NCBI RefSeq assembly: GCF_000463015.1
Contig: NC_022234.1
Span: 620,001 to 684,000, forward strand
Direction of reading: 5' to 3'
Origin: Variovorax paradoxus B4
GTDB lineage: Bacteria; Pseudomonadota; Gammaproteobacteria; Burkholderiales; Burkholderiaceae_C
DNA: 64,000 bases
Below are positions 8,893 through 16,566 of the stretch, piece by piece. The position numbers and the translations under genes were made by a program. The notes under the pieces were generated by a model, which saw only the letters and a list, made by a program, of their open reading frames with translations, searched no databases and was not told the DNA's origin. Every line of letters starts with the position of its first letter. Position 1 is the stretch's first letter.

Positions 8893-9914
8893 GCGCCGCC
8901 GATCCTCTCGACCAGGTGGCACGCGACCCAGCGGTCGCCGGACACGCGCGCGAGCGCGGGCACCTCCTCGGCGCAGCGGCGCATCGCGCGCGGGCAGCGC
9001 GGATGGAAATGGCAGCCGCGCGGTGGATTCAGCGGCGAGGGGATCTCGCCCTGGATCGTCACGAAGGCCTTCTTGCGCACCTCGAGCTTCGGCGCCTCGG
9101 CCAGCAGGCCCTCGGTATAGGGGTGCAGCGGCTGCCCGAACAGCGCGTCGGCGCCGGCCGACTCGACCACCCGGCCGAGGTACATCACGACCACGCGGTC
9201 GCTGATGTGGCGCACCACGCCCAGGTCGTGGCTGATGAACAGGTAGGTGAGCGCGAGTTCCTCGCGCAGCGCCATGAACAGGTTGATCACCTGCGCCTGG
9301 ATGGACACGTCGAGCGCGGCCACCGCCTCGTCGCAGATCAACAGCCGCGGCCGCACGGCCAGCGCGCGCGCGATGCCGATGCGTGCGCGCTGGCCGCCCG
9401 AGAACTGGTGCGGGAAGCGGCGCATGAAGCCGGCGTCGAGCCCGACCTTCTGCATCAGCGCGGCCACATGCGCTTCCTGGTCCTTCGCATCGACCAGCCC
9501 GTGCGCCACCGGCGCCTCGCCGATGATCTGGCGCACCCGCATGCGCGGGTTGAGGCTCGCATACGGGTCCTGGAAGATCATCTGCACGCCGAGCATGTCG
9601 CGCCGGTGCTCGCTCGCCGAGAGCCGCCGCCGGCGCAACTCGGCGTTCTCGCCCTGCCACCATCGCTCGCCTTCGCTCAGTGCCTGCAGGCCCGCGGCCA
9701 TGCGCCCGAGCGTCGACTTGCCGCAGCCCGATTCGCCCACCAGCCCCACCACCTCTCCCGGGCGGACCGCGAGCGATACGTCGTCGACGGCGTGGACGGT
9801 GCGCGATGGCACCGAAGCGCCGAACAGGTGCGCGATCCTCGCCGCGGCATCGGGCTTGCGGACGAAACGCTTGGTGCTGGCGCGCAGTTCGAGCAAGGGG
9901 GTGACGGTGTCCAT
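8889..9914 (-). CDS. Peptide/opine-type ABC importer ATPase (DppF/OppF-like)
   Basis: ATG at 9914 gives 341 residues. Upstream in-frame codons are Arg/Pro-rich and look untranslated. It has Walker A GESGCGKST, the signature SGGQRARIGIARAL, and Walker B LLICDEAVAALD. The C-terminal oligopeptide/dipeptide extension contains GCHFHPRCPRAMRRC, the Cys-rich end typical of DppF/OppF. It is one half of the ATPase pair for the transporter encoded just upstream. The stop overlaps the next start as ATGA. Confidence 0.9.
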   Translation of the reverse strand: MDTVTPLLELRASTKRFVRKPDAAARIAHLFGASVPSRTVHAVDDVSLAVRPGEVVGLVGESGCGKSTLGRMAAGLQALSEGERWWQGENAELRRRRLSASEHRRDMLGVQMIFQDPYASLNPRMRVRQIIGEAPVAHGLVDAKDQEAHVAALMQKVGLDAGFMRRFPHQFSGGQRARIGIARALAVRPRLLICDEAVAALDVSIQAQVINLFMALREELALTYLFISHDLGVVRHISDRVVVMYLGRVVESAGADALFGQPLHPYTEGLLAEAPKLEVRKKAFVTIQGEIPSPLNPPRGCHFHPRCPRAMRRCAEEVPALARVSGDRWVACHLVERIGGA

Positions 9915-9918
9915 GGTG

Positions 9919-10932
9919 TCAGTTCGCGATCGTGCAGGAGGAGGGCAGGGGAGTCGGGTGGAAGCAGCGCAGCCGGCGGCCGTCGAGCGCCACCAGCGGC
10001 GGCTCGTTGCGGCAGACGGCATTCGCGCTGGCGCAGCGCGCCTGGAATGCGCAACCCTGCGGCAGTGCGAGCAGCGAGGGCGTCATGCCGGGAATCTGCT
10101 GCAGCGGGCGGCCGCGCGGGTTGCGCGAAGGCGCGCTCGCGATCAGCCCGCGCGTGTACGGGTGGCGCGGCCGATCGAGCACCTCCGCCACCGGGCCCTG
10201 CTCGACGATGCGCCCGGCATACATCACGGAGACCGTGTCGGCCAGCCCCGCCACCACCGACAGGTCGTGCGAGATCCAGATCAGCGCCGTGCCCGATGCG
10301 CGGCACAGGCCCTGCATCTGCGCGAGGATCTGGCCCTGTACCGTGACGTCGAGCGCGGTGGTCGGCTCGTCCGCGATGATCAGGTCGGGCTCGTTGAGCA
10401 GCGCGATCGCGATCGCCACGCGCTGGCGCATGCCGCCCGAGAACTGGTGCGGATAGGCCAGCAGACGCTCGTGCGGCGACGGAATGCCGACCTTCGCCAG
10501 CGCGGCAGCAGCGCGTTCGCGCGCCACGCGCTCGCTGACCCGGTGGTGCGCGCGCACCGCCTCGATCATCTGCGTGTCGATGCGCAGCACCGGGTTCAGC
10601 GTCATCATCGGATCCTGGAAGATCATCGCGATGCGGTTGCCGCGCACGCCCTGCAGCGCGCGCGGCGACAGGCGCCGCAGGTCGAGCACCTCCCCGGTGC
10701 GCGGCGCGAGGCGCAGGCGGCCCGCGACCACCTGGCCCGGCGGGTCGATCAGCCCGATGAGCGAGTAGCCCGTCATCGACTTGCCCGAGCCCGACTCGCC
10801 GACCAGGCCCATGATCTGGCCGCGCTCGATCGAGAACGACACGTCGTCCACGGCCTTCACGATGCCCGCGCGGGTGGCGAACTGCGTCTTCAGGCCCTCG
10901 ACGAGCAGCACGGGTTGAGATGCGGTCGTCAT
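9919..10932 (-). CDS. Peptide/opine-type ABC importer ATPase (DppD/OppD-like)
   Basis: 337 residues from ATG 10932, which overlaps the permease stop by 4 nt. Walker A is GESGSGKSM (Met replaces the usual Thr after Ser), the signature is FSGGMRQRVAIAIAL, and Walker B is LIIADEPTTALDV. The C-terminus carries the CAFQARC segment of the Opp/Dpp extension. It pairs with the following ATPase to drive the two permeases. Only four bases separate it from that gene. Confidence 0.9.
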   Translation of the reverse strand: MTTASQPVLLVEGLKTQFATRAGIVKAVDDVSFSIERGQIMGLVGESGSGKSMTGYSLIGLIDPPGQVVAGRLRLAPRTGEVLDLRRLSPRALQGVRGNRIAMIFQDPMMTLNPVLRIDTQMIEAVRAHHRVSERVARERAAAALAKVGIPSPHERLLAYPHQFSGGMRQRVAIAIALLNEPDLIIADEPTTALDVTVQGQILAQMQGLCRASGTALIWISHDLSVVAGLADTVSVMYAGRIVEQGPVAEVLDRPRHPYTRGLIASAPSRNPRGRPLQQIPGMTPSLLALPQGCAFQARCASANAVCRNEPPLVALDGRRLRCFHPTPLPSSCTIAN

Positions 10933-11840
10933 TGCTTCTGCAGCCTCGGGTTCGACACGTCCCGCAGCTGGTCGGCCACGAGGTTGATGGCGAGGATCGT
11001 GAGAAGCAGCAGGACGCCGGGGTAGAGCGACATCCAGTACTTTCCCGCCAGCAGGTATTGCTGGCCGTTGGCGATCAGCAGGCCGAGCGAGGGCTCGGTG
11101 ATCGGCACGCCCAGCCCCAGGAAGGACAGCGTGGCCTCCAGCGAGATCGCGTTGGCCACCTGCAGCGCGGCCACCACGATCACCGGCGGCAGGCAGTTGG
11201 GCAGCAGGTGCCGCAGGACGATGCGCGCGTCGCTCAGGGCCAGGCCCTGCGCCGCCTCGATGTATTCCTTGCGGCGCTCGACGAGTGCCGCGGCGCGCAC
11301 CGTGCGCGCGTAGTAGGCCCATTGCACCGCCACCAGCGCGATGGCGACATTGCCGACGCCCGGCTTGAGCAGCGTGACCAGCACCAGCGCCACCAGGATC
11401 GCGGGGAACGACAGCTGGATGTCGACGATGCGCATGAGCAGCGCATCGAGCCGCCCGCCCGCATAGGCCGCGAGCAGGCCCAGCGTGGCGCCCAGCGACA
11501 GTGCCGCGAGCGTCGCCACCACGCCGATGCCCAGCGAGATGCGCAGCCCGTAGAGCATGCCCGAGAGCATGTCGCGGCCCTGGTCGTCGGTGCCCAGCAG
11601 GTAGAGCCTGCCGTGGCCGGCGGCATCGTCGCCGCTGTGCGAGCCCGGCGGCAGCCGCGAGTCGAGGATGTCGAGCTGCGCGAGGTCGTACGGATTCTGC
11701 GGCGCGAGCAGGGGTGCGAACAGCGCGGCGAGCATCAACGCCAGCAGCACGGCCGCGCCGAGCACGGCGAGCCTGGAGCGGGCGTACTGCCGCAGCAGGC
11801 GGCGCAAGGGGGATTCGTCTTCTTCGAACATGGTCGTCAT
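10929..11840 (-). CDS. ABC importer permease, DppC/OppC type
   Basis: 303 residues. It begins with a short cytoplasmic arm and a first membrane helix (SRLAVLGAAVLLALMLAALF). A long periplasmic loop follows, then a five-helix BPD_transp_1 domain with the EAA loop EYIEAAQGLALSDARIV. Family knowledge assigns it to the C-type subunit of peptide, nickel or opine importers. It overlaps both neighbours by 4 nt. Confidence 0.9.
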   Translation of the reverse strand: MTTMFEEDESPLRRLLRQYARSRLAVLGAAVLLALMLAALFAPLLAPQNPYDLAQLDILDSRLPPGSHSGDDAAGHGRLYLLGTDDQGRDMLSGMLYGLRISLGIGVVATLAALSLGATLGLLAAYAGGRLDALLMRIVDIQLSFPAILVALVLVTLLKPGVGNVAIALVAVQWAYYARTVRAAALVERRKEYIEAAQGLALSDARIVLRHLLPNCLPPVIVVAALQVANAISLEATLSFLGLGVPITEPSLGLLIANGQQYLLAGKYWMSLYPGVLLLLTILAINLVADQLRDVSNPRLQKQ

Positions 11841-12814
11841 GCGCTTTGTTCATCGAGCCGCACGCGCGGGTCGAGGCTCGAGTACGCGATGTCCACGAGC
11901 AGGTTGAGCAAGGTGAACATCGACACCACCACCAGCAGGTAGGCGACGATGACCGGGCGGTCCAACGAGCCGATCGACTCGATGATCAGTTTGCCCGCGC
12001 CGGGCCACACGAAGATGGTCTCGGTCACGGCAGCGAACGCGACCAGCGCGCCGAACTCCAGCGCCACCACCGTCACGATCGGCACGAGGATGTTCTTGAG
12101 CACATGCACGCCCACCACGCGCGCCGGCGAGAGGCCCTTGGCGCGCGCGAACTTGACGTAGTCTTGCGTCAGGGCCTCGTGCGTGCTGGCCCGCGTGAGC
12201 CGCGTCACCAGCGCGAGCTTGAAGAGCGCGAGGTTCACCGCGGGCAGCAGCAGGTGCCTCCAGCCCTCGAGGCTGAAGACCGACAGCGAGAGTCCCAGCA
12301 CCTCGCGCGTCGGACCGCGCCCGCCGGCGGGCAGCCATGCCAGCTGCACCGCGAACACGACGATGAGCATCAGGCCGACCCAGAAGGTCGGCAGCGAGAA
12401 GCCCAGGATCGAGCCGGTCATGATGCCCTTGCCGACCCACGAATGCGGCCGCAGGCCGGCCCACAGGCCCAGCGGCACGCCCAGTGCGATGGCGATCAGC
12501 ATCGCGACGCAGGCCAGTTCGAGCGTGGCGGGCAGCCGCTCGAACACCAGCGTGATCGCGGGCACGCCGTGGACGAAGGAGTTGCCCAGGTCGCCGTGCA
12601 GCGCATGCAACAGGAAGTTCCAGTACTGCAGCGGCAGCGCCTGGTCCAGGCCCATGGCCTGCACCAGACGTGCGCGCTCGGCCTGATCGGCGTCCATGCT
12701 GATCAGGATGTCGGCGGGATTGCCGATCAGGTAGACGCTGGCGAAGACCAGCATCGACATCGCCAGCAGCACGCCGACGCTCTGCGCCAGGCGGCGAATC
12801 ATATAAACCAGCAT
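11837..12814 (-). CDS. ABC importer permease, DppB/OppB type
   Basis: 325 residues with a first helix SVGVLLAMSMLVFASVYLIG and the B-type EAA loop DYVKFARAKGLSPARVVGVH. Its partner permease starts at its stop codon. A gap of 38 nt separates it from the upstream hydrolase gene. Together with the binding protein and two ATPases this forms a complete family-5 importer. Confidence 0.9.
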   Translation of the reverse strand: MLVYMIRRLAQSVGVLLAMSMLVFASVYLIGNPADILISMDADQAERARLVQAMGLDQALPLQYWNFLLHALHGDLGNSFVHGVPAITLVFERLPATLELACVAMLIAIALGVPLGLWAGLRPHSWVGKGIMTGSILGFSLPTFWVGLMLIVVFAVQLAWLPAGGRGPTREVLGLSLSVFSLEGWRHLLLPAVNLALFKLALVTRLTRASTHEALTQDYVKFARAKGLSPARVVGVHVLKNILVPIVTVVALEFGALVAFAAVTETIFVWPGAGKLIIESIGSLDRPVIVAYLLVVVSMFTLLNLLVDIAYSSLDPRVRLDEQSA

Positions 12815-12852
12815 GAAGGTTCCGTCGTGAGGGTTGCGTGCCGGGCCCGGCC

Positions 12853-13890
12853 CTAGAGTGCGTGCGCGGGCACGCGCTGCATCAGGTAGCCGAGGCAGTC
12901 CTGGCGGATGGCGCGCAGGTCGCGGGTGAACATCGCGGCGACCGCATGCGTCGATAGGCAGACTTCGGATCCGTTGCGCACCAGCATGCCTGCGATCGCT
13001 TCACCGTCGAGCCGGTAGGCGCGAAGTGGCTCTGCTTCGGGATGCGACAGCGTGGTGGCGATCACGTGGCCGGGCTCGAGCGTGCGGAAGTTGAAGGACT
13101 CGAGCTCCGGCGGCAGTTGCAGGTCTGCGGCCCCGCCGTCGCAGCTCAGCGTGAGGCCTTCGGCGACCTTGAGCATCGCGAAGGCCTGGAAGATGTCGAG
13201 CGCCTTCACGTCGTCGTGCGCCGTGCCGTCGCCGAAGTCGTCGGCGAGGCAGCGCTCGATCAGCGTCGCGGCCTGGGCCACGCCTTCGGCGTTGCCGATC
13301 TCCCCGCATTCGCAGCACACCGTCGGGCAGATCGGCGTGAACGCGGCGCCCAGCGACTGCGGCGCCTGGATGAGCACGGCCAGCGGCGAGAACATGCGCG
13401 CGAGCCGCAGGTGCTCGGCGCCGGTCGCGCTCAGGCAGGAATACAGCGGATTGCGCCCCGAGTTGTTGTGCAGGTCGATGGCCAGGAAGACTTCGCGCGC
13501 GCGCATCGCTTCCATCACGCGCGCCGCCATGCGCTGGTGCGGCGTGGCCGGCGCGGCGCTCGGCCAGATGCGGTTGTAGTCCGGCTGGTCTTCCAGGCGG
13601 CGCACACCGGCGCGTGCGGCCTCCACGTTGCCGACGAAGATCGAGAGGGCGCGCGGCAGCGGCCGGTCGCCGTATTTCGCGAGCACCGATTGCAGCGCGA
13701 GCAGGCCCACGTCCTCGTTGCCGTGCAGCAGCACCGAGACGAACACCGGCCGCGGCTGCGCGCCGGGCAGGTGGATCAGCGTCGGGGCCGGCAGCACCTC
13801 GTGCAGCGTGCGGGCCGAAGCGCCGAGGAACGCGGGCGGCAGGTGGTCGATCACCTGCGGCAGGTCGGACAGATCGGACAGGTCGCTCAC
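12853..13890 (-). CDS. Succinylglutamate desuccinylase/aspartoacylase-family zinc hydrolase
   Basis: A GTG start at 13890, overlapping the binding-protein stop as GTGA, gives 345 residues. The zinc-site pattern of the M14/AstE family is visible: HGNEDVG near residue 40 (His and Glu ligands) and AIDLHNNSGRNPLY near 120 (third His). Family members remove acyl groups from amino acids or hydrolyse small amides. In this operon it could deacylate or cleave the recaptured or newly made metabolite. The start region repeats SDLSDLSDLPQV. The exact substrate is unknown. Confidence 0.82.
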   Translation of the reverse strand: MSDLSDLSDLPQVIDHLPPAFLGASARTLHEVLPAPTLIHLPGAQPRPVFVSVLLHGNEDVGLLALQSVLAKYGDRPLPRALSIFVGNVEAARAGVRRLEDQPDYNRIWPSAAPATPHQRMAARVMEAMRAREVFLAIDLHNNSGRNPLYSCLSATGAEHLRLARMFSPLAVLIQAPQSLGAAFTPICPTVCCECGEIGNAEGVAQAATLIERCLADDFGDGTAHDDVKALDIFQAFAMLKVAEGLTLSCDGGAADLQLPPELESFNFRTLEPGHVIATTLSHPEAEPLRAYRLDGEAIAGMLVRNGSEVCLSTHAVAAMFTRDLRAIRQDCLGYLMQRVPAHAL

Positions 13891-15479
13891 TTGCGGTCCT
13901 CCGCCTCGGCACGGACCTGCTGGGCCAGCGTGAACTCGTCGACGCGCGGCACCATCGTGAGGCCCTTGCGCGTTGCCCAGGTCGAGACCTGGTGGTAAAG
14001 CGGAATGATCGCGCAGTCCTTCTTCAGCGCGAGCGCGGTGGCCTTCTGCAGCAGGGCTTCGCGCCTGGCGTCGTCGACGGTGTTGAGCGCTTCGTTCAGC
14101 AGCGCATCGAACTGCGGGTTGCTGTAGCTGCTCCAGTTGGTCGCGCCCATGCCGCGCTCCTTGTCGGGCGTGGCGAGCAGGCCGCGCAGCGCGCCCGAGG
14201 GCTCGCCACCGCCCACGCCCCAGCCGAGCAGGCCGAAGCCCAGTTCCTTCTTCGAGGCACGCCCGACGTAGGTCGCCATCGGCGAGACCTGCACCTTGGT
14301 CACGATGCCGCCGCGGGTGAGCATCTGGCCGATGGCCTGCGCGACCTGCTTGTCGTTGACGTAGCGGTCGTTCGGCCCGAACAGCGTGAGGCCGAAGCCG
14401 GCGGGATAGCCCGCCTCGGCGAGCAATTGCCGTGCGCCCTGCACGTCGACGGTGTCGGGCTTGAGTTCGGGGTTGAACCCGAACATGCCGCCCGCGGCCA
14501 GGTTGCCGGTGGGCACGCCGAGCTGGTCGAGCACGCGATCGGCCAGCACACTGCGATCGATCAGGCGGGAGATCGCCTGTCGCACGCGTGCGTCCTTCAG
14601 CGGATTGCGCTCCAGCGGCTTGCCGTCCTTGTCGGTGACGAAGGGCGAGCTCTCGCGATGGTCGGTGTAGAGGAACATCACGCGGCTCGACACCTTGGTG
14701 AAGACGCTCAGGTTCCTGTTCTGGCGGAACTGGGAGACCAGGTTGGCCTGCACGTTCTCGACCAGATCCACGTCGCCCGAAAGCAGCGCCGACATGCGCG
14801 CCGATTCGGCCGGCAGGGCGCGCAGCGTGATGCCGGACCACGTCGGCTTCGCGCCCCAGTACCCGTCGAAGCGCGTGAACTGCACGCCGGTGCCAGGCGT
14901 GAATTTCACGAGCCTGAAGGGGCCGGTGCCGGCCTGCACCTTCGCCTGGTTGAAGTCGTCGCTGTTGGCCTTCTCGGCCGATTTCCTCGAGACGATGAAG
15001 ATGCGCGTGAGGTCGTTCGGCAGCAGCGGCGCCGGCGTGGCGGTCGTCAGCTGCACGGTGAGGCGATCGACCACCTTCTTGCCCGTGATGGCCCGCGTGT
15101 AGGCAGCGAACGAACTCGGACTGTTGACGATGTTCGCGGGCCGCTCGAGCGAGAACACCACGTCCTGCGCGGTCAGAGGGCTGCCGTCGTGGAACTTCAC
15201 GCCGTCGCGCAGCTTGAACTCCCAGGTGGTGTCGTTGATCGCGCGCCACGCGGTCGCGAGCGCGGGCGTCAGGCGTGCATCGGCATCGAGCGCGACGAGG
15301 GTTTCGTAGGCATGGCTCACCACCGCGCTGATCGCATCGTTGTTGACGAAATGCGGATCGACCGACGAGGGATTGCTGCTCAAACCGATGCGCAGTTCCT
15401 GCGCATTCGAAAGGCATGCAAGGCATGCGAGAAGCGCGCCGCACAGCAGCGCGCGCCAGTGACTCAGGGTCGGTCTCAT
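13887..15479 (-). CDS. Family-5 extracytoplasmic solute-binding protein (peptide/nickel/opine class)
   Basis: ATG at 15479 is preferred because it is followed directly by a signal peptide (helix ALLCGALLACLACLSNAQ, probable cleavage after SNA). The product has 530 residues. SBP_bac_5 marks include SSVDPHFVN near the mature N-terminus, EFKLRDGVKFHDGSPLTAQD and TGPFRLVKFTPGTG. It delivers ligand to the DppBCDF-like importer encoded behind it. It is first in the ten-gene operon and lies head-to-head with an AraC regulator. Confidence 0.92.
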   Translation of the reverse strand: MRPTLSHWRALLCGALLACLACLSNAQELRIGLSSNPSSVDPHFVNNDAISAVVSHAYETLVALDADARLTPALATAWRAINDTTWEFKLRDGVKFHDGSPLTAQDVVFSLERPANIVNSPSSFAAYTRAITGKKVVDRLTVQLTTATPAPLLPNDLTRIFIVSRKSAEKANSDDFNQAKVQAGTGPFRLVKFTPGTGVQFTRFDGYWGAKPTWSGITLRALPAESARMSALLSGDVDLVENVQANLVSQFRQNRNLSVFTKVSSRVMFLYTDHRESSPFVTDKDGKPLERNPLKDARVRQAISRLIDRSVLADRVLDQLGVPTGNLAAGGMFGFNPELKPDTVDVQGARQLLAEAGYPAGFGLTLFGPNDRYVNDKQVAQAIGQMLTRGGIVTKVQVSPMATYVGRASKKELGFGLLGWGVGGGEPSGALRGLLATPDKERGMGATNWSSYSNPQFDALLNEALNTVDDARREALLQKATALALKKDCAIIPLYHQVSTWATRKGLTMVPRVDEFTLAQQVRAEAEDRK

Positions 15480-15630
15480 GGGCTCTGTCTCCGTTGGAAT
15501 TCCGGTTGTCGTAACGGATGCGGATTCATAGAATCCAGCCCGCCATCGACACACATTCATGCGCTTGAATCGTTGGATCCGTGGGCGCAAATCGATGCCG
15601 GGACATTAGCAAGCGGCGGCTTTTCCGCCA

Positions 15631-15648
15631 TGTAGATTCTTAGCTTCC
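15631..15648 (+). promoter_or_regulatory. 18-bp box shared by the two AraC genes
   Basis: TGTAGATTCTTAGCTTCC sits directly against the ATG of the AraC gene. A 17/18 copy lies at 41723-41740 in the opposite orientation, upstream of the second AraC paralogue. The DNA around each is otherwise different, so the match suggests a conserved promoter element or operator. Confidence 0.5.
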
Positions 15649-16524
15649 ATGGAACTTCTTGCATCTTCCTACTGGCGTGACAAAGAACTGGCCGGCCTGC
15701 AATTCACGGCCAACCGATTCGTTCAACGAGAGATCCGGGCGCACCGGCATGGTGGCTACACGTTGTCGGTTTCCGACACCGAGTTGCATGTGCAAACCAG
15801 CACCGGCGTCACGGTGGTGCCGCCCGGTGCTCTGCTGCGCATCGGTCCGCAGGTCTGGCATTCGATCAAGGCGCGAGGCACGCCGTGGCGGGAGGACGCG
15901 ATGTATTGCAGCGTGGCGGTGGCGCGCTGCGTGAACCCGGTGCCCGAGGCGGACGACGATGGGCCCGGGCCCGAGCCTGCACCGGTCTCGGTGTTCGCGT
16001 GCGAGCCCTGGGGGCGCGAGTTTGCGCAGTGCCACCGGCTGCTGCACGAGATCGCGGGCACGGGCCGCGAGGATGCGGGCGTCGCGGCGCGTGCGCTGGT
16101 GCGCCGCCTGCTCGCGCAGTGGATTCCGCTGCAAGCCGGCAAGGCGGCCGAGTCAGGCGAGGCGGACGATCGCCTGCGCCGCTCCTACGGCCTGATCGCC
16201 ACGGGCTTCCAGCAACGCCTGACGCTCGACGACCTTGCCGAGGCGGTCAACTGGCACCCGATCCATCTGCATCGCCGCTTCAAGGATGCCTGGGGCTTCA
16301 CGCCGCACGAGCTGCTGGTCGGGCACCGCATCGAATACGCGCGCGACCTCATGGCCGGCGGCGCGCGCGTGACCTATGCGGCGCATGCAGCCGGCTTCAG
16401 TGACCAGAGCCACCTGCACAAGACCTTCATGAGCACCTACGCGGTGGCGCCGAGCGAGTACCGGCGGCTGTCGGCGCTCGATGCGCTGCAACCGCCGGCG
16501 GCGAGGAACGGCATCGTCGACTGA
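15649..16524 (+). CDS. AraC-family transcriptional regulator, copy 1
   Basis: 291 residues. An N-terminal cupin-like sensor domain (RAHRHGGYTLSVSDTELH, then VTVVPPGALLRIGPQVWHS) is followed by a two-HTH AraC domain at ~185-285, including TLDDLAEAVNWHPIHLHRRF and AAHAAGFSDQSHLHKTF. It is divergent from the NRPS/transport operon and points towards the giant minus-strand gene. It may control either. A close paralogue on the opposite strand bounds the far side of the secretion island. Confidence 0.9.
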   Translation: MELLASSYWRDKELAGLQFTANRFVQREIRAHRHGGYTLSVSDTELHVQTSTGVTVVPPGALLRIGPQVWHSIKARGTPWREDAMYCSVAVARCVNPVPEADDDGPGPEPAPVSVFACEPWGREFAQCHRLLHEIAGTGREDAGVAARALVRRLLAQWIPLQAGKAAESGEADDRLRRSYGLIATGFQQRLTLDDLAEAVNWHPIHLHRRFKDAWGFTPHELLVGHRIEYARDLMAGGARVTYAAHAAGFSDQSHLHKTFMSTYAVAPSEYRRLSALDALQPPAARNGIVD

Positions 16525-16566
16525 CGCCCCACGGCGCCGCACGACCCCGCACGGGTCGCGTCCACG

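Noticed and set aside
8893..9663. N-terminal extension of the DAO oxidase frame to 854 residues
   Set aside because: The extension is a shadow of the overlapping ABC ATPase; ATG 8892 with a 4-nt overlap is the sensible start.
13891..15444. Long frame continuing upstream of the AstE-like hydrolase
   Set aside because: It is an out-of-frame reading of the binding-protein gene; the GTG at 13890 coupled to that gene's stop is preferred.
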